A DNA stretch of 64,000 nucleotides, taken from the NCBI GenBank assembly GCA_046154645.1, contig JBJXDZ010000114.1:1-64000 (forward strand), read 5' to 3'. Both the position numbers and the translations under genes were made by a program. Shown here in pieces: positions 15,587 to 24,171 of this stretch. Position 1 is the first letter of the stretch. Each line of letters begins with the position of its first letter. Source of the stretch: Ga0077555 sp046154645. Lineage in GTDB: Bacteria; Pseudomonadota; Alphaproteobacteria; Rhizobiales; Hyphomicrobiaceae. The notes under the pieces were generated by a model, which was given only the letters and a program-made list of their open reading frames with translations, was not told the origin of the DNA and searched no databases.

Positions 15587-17029
15587 GTGAGTGGCGTAGA
15601 GCGTATGTTGTGGCGCCGGCAACCCGGCCGCCCCAAGTTTATCATCAGCCAACTGGCCATGTCGGTCGTTGCCGTCGCGGCAGAGTTGGCCCTCATCCTG
15701 GGCCTCGCGCTCGGCAGCGGCATCGCCTACCACATGCTGGCCTATGGCAATGCCGGCCCGATCCGAACCTTTGCGGCCGTCGGCGGCCTGACCGGGCTGC
15801 TCTATGTGCTCCCCTTCCTGTCGCAGGGCGATCACGAGGTGGCGACGTTCCTGTCCCCGAAACGCAACGTCAGCCGCGTCCTGCTGCGCTGGCACGGCGC
15901 GCTGCTGCTGCTGGGGATTGTCGGCTTCCTGACCAAGACAACGGCCATTTTCTCGCGTGGCGGCATGGTGCTGTTCTACCTGTGCGGCCTGGTTGGATTG
16001 CTGCTGTTGAATGCGGCCATGATCCGGTTTGTCCGGACCGGCATCGAGCAGGGGCGGCTCGCCCCACGGCGCTTGATGCTGGTTGGGACAGCCGAGGACA
16101 TCGCAGCGTTCTGGCGGCGGCGCGGCACCAGCCGGGCGAACGAACGGTTCGTCTCCGTGACCCGCATTCCCTCGACCAAGGACGCCGATGCGGCAGCCCT
16201 CGTGCAATCCCTCGAAGCCTCCCTTGAGCACGCGCGGCTGTTCAACGTCGATTCTGTCCTCATTCTGCAGGGCAGCCTCGACGAGGCCCGGGTGGAGAGC
16301 GCCATCAATGTCTACGCCGCGCTGCCGGTATCGATTCACCTCGACGCCGGCGCCGCATTCGACAAAATCCAGCCGACCGAGATCGAGCGGATCGGCAATG
16401 TGGCGGCACTGACGCTGGCGCAACGTCCGCTCGGCCCCATGCAGGCGCTGGCCAAGCGCACTTTCGATATCGTGGCGGCGTTGGCAGGCCTGATTTTGCT
16501 GAGCCCGTTTTTCCTGATCATTGCAGCACTGATCAAGCTCGACAGCAAAGGGCCGGTGCTCTTCTTGCAGAACCGGCGTGGCTATAACCATCGCGTCTTC
16601 AAGATCGTCAAGTTCCGCTCCATGACCACGATGGACAACGGCGATCACGTCGAGCAGGCCAAGGCTGGCGACTGGCGGATCACGCGCCTCGGGGCCATCA
16701 TGCGAAAGCTGAACATCGACGAGTTGCCGCAGCTGTGGAATGTGCTGCGCGGCGAGATGTCGATCGTCGGTCCACGTCCCCATGCGGTGGCCCATGATAA
16801 GGCCTTCGAAAAGCGCATTGGCGATTACCCTCGGCGTCTGAATGTCAAGCCTGGCATCACCGGTTGGGCCCAGGTGAACGGGCTGCGGGGGGAGACCGAC
16901 ACCGATGAGAAGATGGCGCAGCGGGTCAAGCACGACCTCTACTACATCGATCATTGGTCGATCTGGCTCGACTTCTACATTGTCGCGCTGACCGTGCTAT
17001 CGCGGCGCGCCTTTTCCAACGCCAGATAA
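15587..17029 (+). CDS. Polyprenyl-phosphate sugar-1-phosphate transferase (exopolysaccharide initiation)
   Basis: An inner-membrane enzyme that loads the first sugar phosphate onto undecaprenyl phosphate. The 480-residue WcaJ/PssA-like architecture has four N-terminal hydrophobic helices (within about 20-150), a central nucleotide-binding-like domain and a C-terminal transferase domain (about 290-480). That domain has KRTFDIVAALAGLILLSPFF, the VLFLQNRRGYN and FKIVKFRSM motifs, and LNIDELPQLWNVLRGEMSIV followed by GPRPHAV. The start is GTG at 15587; an internal ATG six codons later is possible. It diverges from GDP-fucose synthase. No Wzx/Wzy genes are in view. Confidence 0.92.
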   Translation: MSGVERMLWRRQPGRPKFIISQLAMSVVAVAAELALILGLALGSGIAYHMLAYGNAGPIRTFAAVGGLTGLLYVLPFLSQGDHEVATFLSPKRNVSRVLLRWHGALLLLGIVGFLTKTTAIFSRGGMVLFYLCGLVGLLLLNAAMIRFVRTGIEQGRLAPRRLMLVGTAEDIAAFWRRRGTSRANERFVSVTRIPSTKDADAAALVQSLEASLEHARLFNVDSVLILQGSLDEARVESAINVYAALPVSIHLDAGAAFDKIQPTEIERIGNVAALTLAQRPLGPMQALAKRTFDIVAALAGLILLSPFFLIIAALIKLDSKGPVLFLQNRRGYNHRVFKIVKFRSMTTMDNGDHVEQAKAGDWRITRLGAIMRKLNIDELPQLWNVLRGEMSIVGPRPHAVAHDKAFEKRIGDYPRRLNVKPGITGWAQVNGLRGETDTDEKMAQRVKHDLYYIDHWSIWLDFYIVALTVLSRRAFSNAR

Positions 17030-17069
17030 GGCTTTCAAGCGAGACAAGCGCCGCGACCTGACGCAAATT

Positions 17070-17100
17070 GGCGCGCCGGCCCGCAAGGTCGGCGCGTCTT
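17070..17100 (+). terminator. Probable terminator after the sugar transferase
   Basis: GGCGCGCCGG pairs with TCGGCGCGTC across a nine-to-ten-base loop, followed by only a short T-rich stretch. It lies 40 bases after the stop. Confidence 0.5.
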
Positions 17101-17155
17101 ACGTTGGGTGACACAGCCGATCTCCCACCGCCCATCATTTCCGGAGCACAACGCC

Positions 17156-18013
17156 ATGGTGCATAGCCCTACTGCGGCTGCGTCCGACCATCTTGCGGAG
17201 GTGCCGGAGGCCAGCGCGCCGCCCGAGATTGCCGCCATCTACGCCCGCGTCCGGTATCTCACGGGTGCGCCCATGACGGCGCTGATCTGGCGACATCTGG
17301 CGACGTTTCCTGGTGCCCTGCCGGCCGCCTGGCAGGCCATGGGACCGCTTTACGAGGCGGGTGTCTTGCAAGAGGCAGCATGGCGCACCGCACGGGGCAG
17401 CATCGCCATTGCAAAAGCGGACCTGACGGCGCAAGCGCTGGCAGGCGCGGGCGTCTCAGACGATGTCATCATGGCTTTCATGCGCATTCTCGATGCTTAC
17501 AATCGCGTCAATCCGGTCAACTTCGTTGCCGTGCGCGCCTTGGCGCGACGCCTTGCAGCGGCGCCACCGCATCAGCCTTCGCCGTCGATGCCCGCGGCGC
17601 AGTCCTGGCTGCCGCCGGTTGCCATCGGGGCGCTGCCGCCCATGGTCGCTGTGCCTGAGCTGGCACCGATCGACCGGCAGATGATCAACGCCCTCAATGC
17701 CAACCCGCTGCTCGACCGAACGCAATTGGTGCCGAGCCTGTACCGACATCTGCCGCCGCTGGGCCCGCTCATTGCGCACATCCACGTAGCGCTGATGCCG
17801 CGCTTCGAGACCGGCGAGATTCAGGCGCAAGTGCGTGTCACAGCCGCGGCTCTCGACCAGGAGGCGGAGCGGTGCGCTGCGTTCCTGCCTGCGCTCGACG
17901 CGTTAGGCACCATCTCGGGCGTTGTCGAAACGCTCGACCGCTTTTCCCTGCTCATCCCCGAGATGGTGGTGCTCGGCCGGCTGTTGCGCGATGGCCTCAA
18001 TCGGCCCGAGTGA
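17156..18013 (+). CDS. DehI-like protein (halocarboxylic acid dehydrogenase family fold)
   Basis: A 285-residue helical protein with two related halves. The stretch IAAIYARVRYLTGAPMTALI followed by WRHLATFPGALPAAW is like the DehI family core, and the second half repeats the pattern with DRTQLVPSLYRHLPPLGPLI. DehI enzymes remove halide from haloacids, but many family members in alphaproteobacteria are uncharacterised, and I cannot confirm the catalytic Asp or Asn. ATG 17156 follows CGGAG; the frame opens 16 codons earlier. Substrate unknown; haloacid activity should not be assumed. Confidence 0.5.
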   Translation: MVHSPTAAASDHLAEVPEASAPPEIAAIYARVRYLTGAPMTALIWRHLATFPGALPAAWQAMGPLYEAGVLQEAAWRTARGSIAIAKADLTAQALAGAGVSDDVIMAFMRILDAYNRVNPVNFVAVRALARRLAAAPPHQPSPSMPAAQSWLPPVAIGALPPMVAVPELAPIDRQMINALNANPLLDRTQLVPSLYRHLPPLGPLIAHIHVALMPRFETGEIQAQVRVTAAALDQEAERCAAFLPALDALGTISGVVETLDRFSLLIPEMVVLGRLLRDGLNRPE

Positions 18014-18017
18014 CGGG

Positions 18018-19184
18018 TCAGCGCATCACTCGTGGCGGTGTCGGGGGCGGTAGCACGGGTTGGCCATTGACCGGCTTTGTCGGCGGGGTCTGCGGCATCG
18101 TCGCTGCGACAGGCGGCGGCGGTGGAGCTGATTTGAGCGGCGGCGGAACTGATACGGGCGTGGCCACCTGTGCGACGGAACCCTCCGCTTTCGCCACGGG
18201 AGGCTGTAGCGATACCGGATTGGCCGGTGCTGCCGGTCGTCCCGTTGGCTCGGTCGCCGGGGTCGAGGACACGGCTGCCGCCGCCGGAGGTGGTGGCGCT
18301 GAGGCAGCAGGTCTTGCCGTCGCTTCTGGTGCCACGTTGGCCGCCGCGCCGAGATTGGCGTCATCCAAACGACTGAGCACCTCTTCAACCAGACCGCGGA
18401 TGGCGTGACCGATTTCGCCCGGGTACTTGGCAGCGAACGAGCGATCCTCGACGTGGTAGCGGGCCGCATGCTGGAGAGCGTTGAGGCGCGGCAGCACCTG
18501 CACAAAGCAGCGGTTTTCCGCATTCTCGGCCAGCCAGCGGTGGTACTCGTCGTCGGCCGGCGAGGTGCGGTCCTTCATATTGATGACCACGCCCAGGTTC
18601 TCGGCGAAACCCATCTCTGGATTGAGGCTCTTGAAGCGTCGGAACACATCGAGGCCGCACACGGAGATGTAGTCAGGCTTGGTCGGCGAGATGTGGAAGT
18701 CCGCCTCGCGCAACCAGGATTCCGTCAGCACCGAGAGCCCCGGCGGGCAATCGATGAGCACGACATCGAACACGATGCGGGCCCGCGAAAGGAGGCCACT
18801 GATGGCGGCCCGCAACGAGGCGTGCTGGCTCTCCTTGGAGACCTCGCGCTCGAACAGGGTGAGCTGCATATCGCTCGGGATCAGGTAGACCGTCTTGGCG
18901 TCGTCGATGTCGGAAACGCCGCCGACAACGAAATCCGTCCATTCGACGGCCGCATTGCGCAGCACCACCGAGACCAGATAGTCGACGATGGTGCGGCCGT
19001 CGGACTGCAGTTTTCGCAGGCTGGTCGTCGACATCAGCATGGCGCTGACGCTGGCCTGCGAATCACTGTCGATGACCAGCACGTTCTTGCCGTGGAAGGC
19101 AGCCAGCGTTTCAGCGACGGCCAGCACGATGGTGGATTTACCGACACCACCCTTCGTGTTCATGATCGCGATGGTGTTGCGCAT
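18018..19184 (-). CDS. Orphan ParA-family ATPase with long Pro/Ala-rich tail
   Basis: A 388-residue protein. Residues 1-260 are a deviant-Walker ParA/MinD ATPase: MNTKGGVGKSTIVLAVAETL (P-loop, signature Lys present), VLVIDSDSQAS and FDVVLIDCPPGLSVLTES. Residues about 265-388 are low-complexity, almost all Pro, Ala, Val and Thr, and look disordered. No ParB, parS site or replication gene is adjacent, so chromosome segregation is unlikely. Orphan ParAs often position cargo such as chemoreceptor arrays, carboxysomes or polar proteins. Whether the tail contacts such cargo is inference. Confidence 0.85.
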   Translation of the reverse strand: MRNTIAIMNTKGGVGKSTIVLAVAETLAAFHGKNVLVIDSDSQASVSAMLMSTTSLRKLQSDGRTIVDYLVSVVLRNAAVEWTDFVVGGVSDIDDAKTVYLIPSDMQLTLFEREVSKESQHASLRAAISGLLSRARIVFDVVLIDCPPGLSVLTESWLREADFHISPTKPDYISVCGLDVFRRFKSLNPEMGFAENLGVVINMKDRTSPADDEYHRWLAENAENRCFVQVLPRLNALQHAARYHVEDRSFAAKYPGEIGHAIRGLVEEVLSRLDDANLGAAANVAPEATARPAASAPPPPAAAAVSSTPATEPTGRPAAPANPVSLQPPVAKAEGSVAQVATPVSVPPPLKSAPPPPPVAATMPQTPPTKPVNGQPVLPPPTPPRVMR

Positions 19185-19303
19185 GCCGGTTCAGATCCCG
19201 TTCCCGCCGCCCGCCAGCCATAAAGGCCAACGACTTCCCCCGAAGTCGCGGTACTCGCGCCTCAACAGTGCCGGCCGAGTGTGGCAAAGTCACGTCGTTA
19301 TCC

Positions 19304-20128
19304 TCAACGCCCCTTAAAGACGGGTTTGCGCTTTTCCATGAAGGCGCGGCGGCCCTCGATGTAGTCCTCGCTGTCGAAGCAGGCCTGTACCATACGCTCG
19401 AGCTTGGCGTGATCGCGCTCGGCCGAGGGGCGGCCGATCTCGCGGGCGACGGCCTTGATGGTGGCGATGGTCAGCGGCGCGTTTTCGGAGATCTGGCCGG
19501 TCATGGTGGCGACGGTGGCATCAAGGTCGGCTTCCGGCACCATGGTATTGATCAGGCCCATGGCCAGCGCCTCGCTGGCCGCGTATTGGCGCGCGGTATA
19601 GAACATCTCCATGGCCCGGGAGATGCCGACGATCTCGGCCAGGCGATTGACGCCCGGGAAGCCGTAGCCAAGGGCGAGCCGGGCGGCTGGAATGCCGAAC
19701 TTGGCGGTGTCGGTCGCCACCCGCACGTCGCAGCAGACGGCCAGATTGGCGCCGCCGCCGATGCAATAGCCCTGGATCTTGGCAATGGTCGGCTTGGGGA
19801 AGTTGTACAGCGTCTCGTAGGCCTTGATCGAGGTGTTGCCGTACTTGGCCACTGACTCAGGCGTCGACCGGGTCTGCTCGAACTTCGAGATATCGGCGCC
19901 CGAGACAAAGGCCTTACCGCCGGCGCCTGACACTACCAGCACGCGCAGGTCCGGGTCCTTGGCATGGGCCTCGAGCAGGCCGATCATCCGCTCCCACATA
20001 TCCAGTGAAACCGCATTCATCTTCTTCGGATTGTTGAAAATGAGGTGCGCAACGCCGCCCTCGCGATGAAAGAGCAGCTTTTCCTCGGTGGTCAACTCGC
20101 GCTCGGCGGCAGCAGGGTTGGCGGTCAT
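19304..20128 (-). CDS. Enoyl-CoA hydratase/isomerase-family protein
   Basis: A 274-residue crotonase-fold enzyme acting on acyl-CoA thioesters in fatty or aromatic acid breakdown. Motifs: VAHLIFNNPKKMNAVSLDMW at the N-terminus, the oxyanion-hole segments GKAFVSGADISKFEQ and YCIGGGANLAVCCDVRVATD, then FGIPAARLALGYGFPG. Catalytic glutamates typical of hydratases are not obvious after GGGAN, so a hydratase, isomerase or other crotonase reaction cannot be distinguished. ATG 20128 (MTANPAAAERE) follows GGAG; the longer upstream frame is unlikely. Confidence 0.88.
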   Translation of the reverse strand: MTANPAAAERELTTEEKLLFHREGGVAHLIFNNPKKMNAVSLDMWERMIGLLEAHAKDPDLRVLVVSGAGGKAFVSGADISKFEQTRSTPESVAKYGNTSIKAYETLYNFPKPTIAKIQGYCIGGGANLAVCCDVRVATDTAKFGIPAARLALGYGFPGVNRLAEIVGISRAMEMFYTARQYAASEALAMGLINTMVPEADLDATVATMTGQISENAPLTIATIKAVAREIGRPSAERDHAKLERMVQACFDSEDYIEGRRAFMEKRKPVFKGR

Positions 20129-20403
20129 GATGGGGGCTCCAGAAGCAGGTGTGATGGCTGCCGCTTGGCGTAGCGCGGCGCCACCGTCCCGACAATGGCA
20201 AAGGCGTCGTGACCTGCGGAACCCAACACTTTCGTGGCGCAGACTGCCTGTTTCGGAGACGACGGTCGCCCCGCTGCCGCTTCCTGCTGCCGTCCTCGGG
20301 CCCACACGGCAGGCCACAGGGGCTACAGCCGCGTGTGGCCACAGCCGTTGCCATGGGAGAGGCAGCCCGCCCTTGAGTTGGCGGCTTGCCTCCTTAACCC
20401 CAC

Positions 20404-21186
20404 TTAACGCAGCAGGCGATTGTCCGGCGCCAGGGCGATCTCCTTGATCAGCTTATTGATGATCAATTGACCGAAGGCCTCGTGCCCTTCAGCGGCAAGT
20501 GCGAAGGCACCAGGACCACCAATGACGTTGTCCTGATAGTACTTCAGTAGGCCGCCCGGCGGGTGCGTATGCGCCGGGTTCGAGGGCAGAGGCACGTCGC
20601 TCAGGATCGCCAAACCATTGATCGTGATGCCCTTGGCCAGGGCTTCATCGCGGGCCTGCACGACATCGCGGCCGATGTTGTTGGTACCGTCGCCGGAGAC
20701 GTCGATGACGTGGCGGGGCGCCTTGATCGGGCTGCGCTCGATCTGGCGGACGGAAAAGTCGATGGCGGCGCCGATAGCGGTGCGCTCGTTGAACAGGCGC
20801 GGCGCGGCGACGATGCGATCGGCGAGCGCGCGCGCTTCGGCGGCCGTGCCAACCACCGTCCATTCGACGACCACTGCCTGCGCCGAGGCGCCGGACCACT
20901 CGACGAAGCAGATGGCGATGCGGCCCGTCGGCACCGACTGGATGGCCTTGATGACCTTTGGATCGGTGAGAGCCGCCGCATAACCCTCCCGTTGCAGCTT
21001 GAATTTGCGCGCATCCACGCTGCGGGAAATGTCGGCGGCGAGAACGAGCAGCAGGTCGACCTGGTCCTCGGCCTGGGCCGGGCGCTGATTGGGACCGGGC
21101 AGGAGCAGCAACGCGAGTGAAAGTATCGACGTGAAGAGTAAGCGGCGCGCGAAACACGTCGGTAGCAAGGAAAAGGGGTCGGGCAT
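20404..21186 (-). CDS. Exported DUF1194 protein with VWA-type metal site
   Basis: A 260-residue protein with a Sec-type signal peptide (LLFTSILSLALLLLPGP) followed by DQVDLLLVLAADISRSVD, which contains a DxSxS metal-ion-dependent adhesion site as in von Willebrand factor A domains. VIDVSGDGTNNIGRDV supplies the later MIDAS aspartate region. Members of DUF1194 are periplasmic proteins of unknown role. The start used is the ATG giving MPDPFSLLP; one three codons upstream is possible. It lies 168 bases after the beta-helix gene on the same strand. Confidence 0.85.
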   Translation of the reverse strand: MPDPFSLLPTCFARRLLFTSILSLALLLLPGPNQRPAQAEDQVDLLLVLAADISRSVDARKFKLQREGYAAALTDPKVIKAIQSVPTGRIAICFVEWSGASAQAVVVEWTVVGTAAEARALADRIVAAPRLFNERTAIGAAIDFSVRQIERSPIKAPRHVIDVSGDGTNNIGRDVVQARDEALAKGITINGLAILSDVPLPSNPAHTHPPGGLLKYYQDNVIGGPGAFALAAEGHEAFGQLIINKLIKEIALAPDNRLLR

Positions 21187-21354
21187 GGCCTGCATCCACA
21201 GAAGGAGGAACGCTGACGTGCAAGGTGATCAGCGTCGGCCCAAATCGCGGCAAGGTCGAGGCACGAAAACGTGATGGCCTGCGCGGTCCGAAAGGTCGCC
21301 TGCCGTGCGCGATGGCCAGTCGTATGTGGATCGAGCGCTCAAAACGCTCGCCCT

Positions 21355-22734
21355 TTAAGCGGCTGGGTCGACCGCCATGTTGCCCTGTACCGTGATGCGG
21401 GACGGGCTCGTCCCGGATTTGACCAGATCCGGACCGACCAGGACGCCTTTGTCCATGGCGCGAATGGCGCCTTCGCGCACGCCTGAAATGAGATTCTGGG
21501 CGATCAGTGCCGCACCGGCCTTGGGGTCCCGGGTGATCATGATGCCAACCCGAGCATTGCGAATGACGTTGGAGGTCACCGCGCAGTCGCGCATGTAGTG
21601 GCCCCAGCCGACCACGATGCCGGCGGTCGGCGCGTTCTCGATGGTGTTGCCGGTGACGATGGCGTCGGCTTCCACGGCGATGCCTTCGCCGCGCTTGTCC
21701 ACGGGCTCGTGCTCGCGACGTGTCAGGTTGCGAATGAGGTTGCCTTGCACCACGGCCAGGCGCCCGCCCTCGTTGAAGTTGGTGACGGAGATGCCGGCGG
21801 CCGCGGTCTCGACGATGTTCGAGGCGATGAGCGCGCCTTCGAAGCCGAACTCGGCATAAAGCGCCACCTCGCCGAGCCGCGAACAGCTGTTGGCGACCAT
21901 CTGGATGTTGGAGGCGGCGTTGCCACGAATGGCGGTGTAAGCGCAGTCGGCGATGCGGTTGCCGGTGACCAGCACATTACCGGCGCGATAAACGTTGACG
22001 CCGTTGCCGTATTCACCGCTACCGCCCCGTTCGGCACGCATGCGCTCGATGCGGTTGGCCGAGACGATTGTGCCGTCTTCGCCGGCCTTCTCGCGCCAGA
22101 CCAGGATGCCGTTGTTGGCGCAGTCCTGCACCAGGTTGTTGGTGATCTCGAGACCAGTGCCATCGATCGAGAAAATTCCGGCCTCGGTGATGGCTGTGAT
22201 CCGGCAATCGCTGATGCGGCCGCTGCAACGGGTCAACATGAGGCCATTGGCCTGGCTGCGCAGCACGGTGAGATCGCGCAGATCGATATCGCGGCAGCCG
22301 GAAAGCACAACGAGGCCGGTGCGATTGCCGCCGGCAAGCTGGTGGCCGTTGCCGTCGAGCGTCAATCCGTCGAGCCGGGCGCCGTGAGCGCCGTCACCGG
22401 ACAAAAGATGGCCCGCACCGGCAAGGGCGATCGAGGTGCGTGCGGCCGTGCCATAGAGGTGGCTGCCAGGGCGCAGGCGCAGATCGCGGACCAGGTAGCG
22501 ACCGGCTGGGAGTTGTAGTACGACGCCGCGCTCGGTCGCCTTGTCGATGGCCGCCTGCAAGCTGCGGCTCTGGTCGCCCGGCGCATCTGGGATGACTCCC
22601 AACTCGGGACCTGTTGCGGCGCGCGTCGGCGCAGCTGTCTCATTCCGGCGCGGACCGGCAGCTGCGGCAAGCGTGGGAATAAGCCCGCCCAAGGCAAGGC
22701 TCGCGGTCAAGGCTAGGCGCCGGTCAGGGGACAT
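21355..22734 (-). CDS. Tat-exported parallel beta-helix repeat protein (TIGR03808-like)
   Basis: A 459-residue protein with a twin-arginine-like leader (SPDRRLALTASLALGG) and an Ala-rich cleavage region, then a right-handed beta-helix made of repeats such as VLVTGNRIADCAYTAIRGN and IVTGNTIENAPTAGIVVGWG. It resembles the TIGR03808 family of twin-arginine-translocated repeat proteins. It would fold in the cytosol and be exported to the periplasm, where beta-helices usually bind or cut polysaccharides; no catalytic residues can be assigned. ATG 22734 follows GGAG; the 20 codons upstream do not look like signal sequence. Confidence 0.82.
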   Translation of the reverse strand: MSPDRRLALTASLALGGLIPTLAAAAGPRRNETAAPTRAATGPELGVIPDAPGDQSRSLQAAIDKATERGVVLQLPAGRYLVRDLRLRPGSHLYGTAARTSIALAGAGHLLSGDGAHGARLDGLTLDGNGHQLAGGNRTGLVVLSGCRDIDLRDLTVLRSQANGLMLTRCSGRISDCRITAITEAGIFSIDGTGLEITNNLVQDCANNGILVWREKAGEDGTIVSANRIERMRAERGGSGEYGNGVNVYRAGNVLVTGNRIADCAYTAIRGNAASNIQMVANSCSRLGEVALYAEFGFEGALIASNIVETAAAGISVTNFNEGGRLAVVQGNLIRNLTRREHEPVDKRGEGIAVEADAIVTGNTIENAPTAGIVVGWGHYMRDCAVTSNVIRNARVGIMITRDPKAGAALIAQNLISGVREGAIRAMDKGVLVGPDLVKSGTSPSRITVQGNMAVDPAA

Positions 22735-22835
22735 GCGGATGACTCCGGAGTGGTTAACCGGTGATCTGCAAGTCGCGGGCCAGTGCGTGTTCAAGGTGGT
22801 GCGACGCCGCGCGGGCTACTCCCGGCCGCAGCGGA

Positions 22836-23585
22836 TCAAGCCAGCGAACGGCTCAGGATTCCCAGGCCATTGAGCGCGCGCGGGAAGCCGCCATAGGGGC
22901 CGGTCTGGATCACGGCCTCGATGATCTCAGCCTTGGAGAGGCCGACGTTGAGGGCCGAGGCCGAAAACTTTTCCAGTTGCGATTCAAGCCCCATGGCCGT
23001 GAAGGCTGCAATGGCGCACAGCATGCGCTGGCGATGATCGAGGCCTGGACGCGACCACAGCTCGCCATAGCCGTAGCGGATCGCGGATGGGTACAGCTCG
23101 CCGGTGATGGCGTTGCCGGGTGCCGCATAGCCTTGTGTGGCGCGCGCGCCGTGCAGCTTGGCCATGACCTCGCGGCCCTTGCGGTCCAGCTCGTCGAAGC
23201 TGTTGGTGCGCGGTGGTTCGGATGGCACGGTGATATTACGGGCCGCGAGAACTTTGTGCGCCACAGCTGCCGACGCGTCCGTGGTCACGAAGCCGGCGTA
23301 GAGGCCGACCTGCACGAACACCTCGAGGATGTTGCGTGCGGTCAGCCCCAATTCCAGCGCCGTGGCCGTCATCGATTGCAACTCGTCGAGCCGCTGCAGG
23401 ACCGACAGCGCGGCCAGCGTGCAGATCGCGCGATCGGGCTTGCCGAGATGGGGACGGTCCCAGATGCCGGCGAACACGACCTCGGCCTTGAAGTCGTTGA
23501 AGCCCGGCACGAGCTCAGGCGTTCCCGACCGACCGAGGCTCGCCGCAACATCCCGGCCACGCTGGTTCGCCGTCTTGCGCGACAT
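22836..23585 (-). CDS. Two-domain carboxymuconolactone decarboxylase-like protein
   Basis: A 249-residue AhpD-like helical protein carrying two CMD domains. The first (about 35-115: RAICTLAALSVLQRLDELQS) and second (about 165-245: HRQRMLCAIAAFTAMGLESQ) have the same order of motifs and each ends with a GLxxxEIxEVxxQxGxYxGF-like sequence. The CxxC pair of peroxidatic AhpD proteins is absent, so a decarboxylase-like or unknown role is more likely. ATG 23585 gives MSRKTANQRGRD. Its start lies 51 bases after the stop of the rhodanese gene, so the two may be cotranscribed. Confidence 0.82.
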   Translation of the reverse strand: MSRKTANQRGRDVAASLGRSGTPELVPGFNDFKAEVVFAGIWDRPHLGKPDRAICTLAALSVLQRLDELQSMTATALELGLTARNILEVFVQVGLYAGFVTTDASAAVAHKVLAARNITVPSEPPRTNSFDELDRKGREVMAKLHGARATQGYAAPGNAITGELYPSAIRYGYGELWSRPGLDHRQRMLCAIAAFTAMGLESQLEKFSASALNVGLSKAEIIEAVIQTGPYGGFPRALNGLGILSRSLA

Positions 23586-23635
23586 CTGCGTCCTCTTTCG
23601 GCGGTTCTGCTGCGGCTCTGGCAATGGCGAACGCC

Positions 23636-24013
23636 TCAGATTTTCTCGATTGGGCCGCCACCGTCGACCCAGCCCTTGAAGCCGCCGAGGTTCATCACCT
23701 TGGTGTAGCCCATGTCCTGGAGCGTCTTGCCGACCATGGCGGAGCGGCCACCAGAGGCGCAATAGGCGATGACGGTCTTGGACTTATCGAAATTCTTGTC
23801 GTGCGCTTGCGAGCCCGGGCAGGCGCGGAATTCGACGAGGCCGCGCGGAATGGCGACGGCTCCGGGCACCTTGCCGGCGGTCGCCACCTCGTTCGGCTCG
23901 CGCACGTCGAGGAAGAGCACATCGGCGCGGCCAACGAGCTTCTTGGCATCCTCGACGCTGATCCTGGGGATGGCGGCGTTCGCTTCGTCGAGCATCTGTT
24001 GTACGGTTCGCAT
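23636..24013 (-). CDS. Single-domain rhodanese-like sulfurtransferase
   Basis: A 125-residue cytosolic rhodanese. LFLDVREPNEVATAGKVPGA is the substrate-side motif, and Cys85 in VIAYCASGGRSAMVGKTLQD is the persulfide-forming residue in the six-residue active loop. GYTKVMNLGGFKGWVDGGGP closes the domain. It may move sulfane sulfur for cofactor or detoxification chemistry; the acceptor is unknown. Confidence 0.9.
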   Translation of the reverse strand: MRTVQQMLDEANAAIPRISVEDAKKLVGRADVLFLDVREPNEVATAGKVPGAVAIPRGLVEFRACPGSQAHDKNFDKSKTVIAYCASGGRSAMVGKTLQDMGYTKVMNLGGFKGWVDGGGPIEKI

Positions 24014-24171
24014 GTCGTGTTCCTCGTGGTTGGATCAGTTTGAGCGTTTTCCACGTTGGGTCAAGCGCAGTGCGACCCAACGGCGCGGCCTCACTTCCTC
24101 GATTCACATCAAGCGGAAAGCGCTTCAGTTTAGTCCGAGCCTATGGCGCGCGCCATGCCTCTGTCAGCGGG

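Noticed and set aside
18018..19184. Plasmid-type partition locus
   Set aside because: Only a ParA is present; no ParB, iteron, parS-like repeat or replication initiator could be seen.
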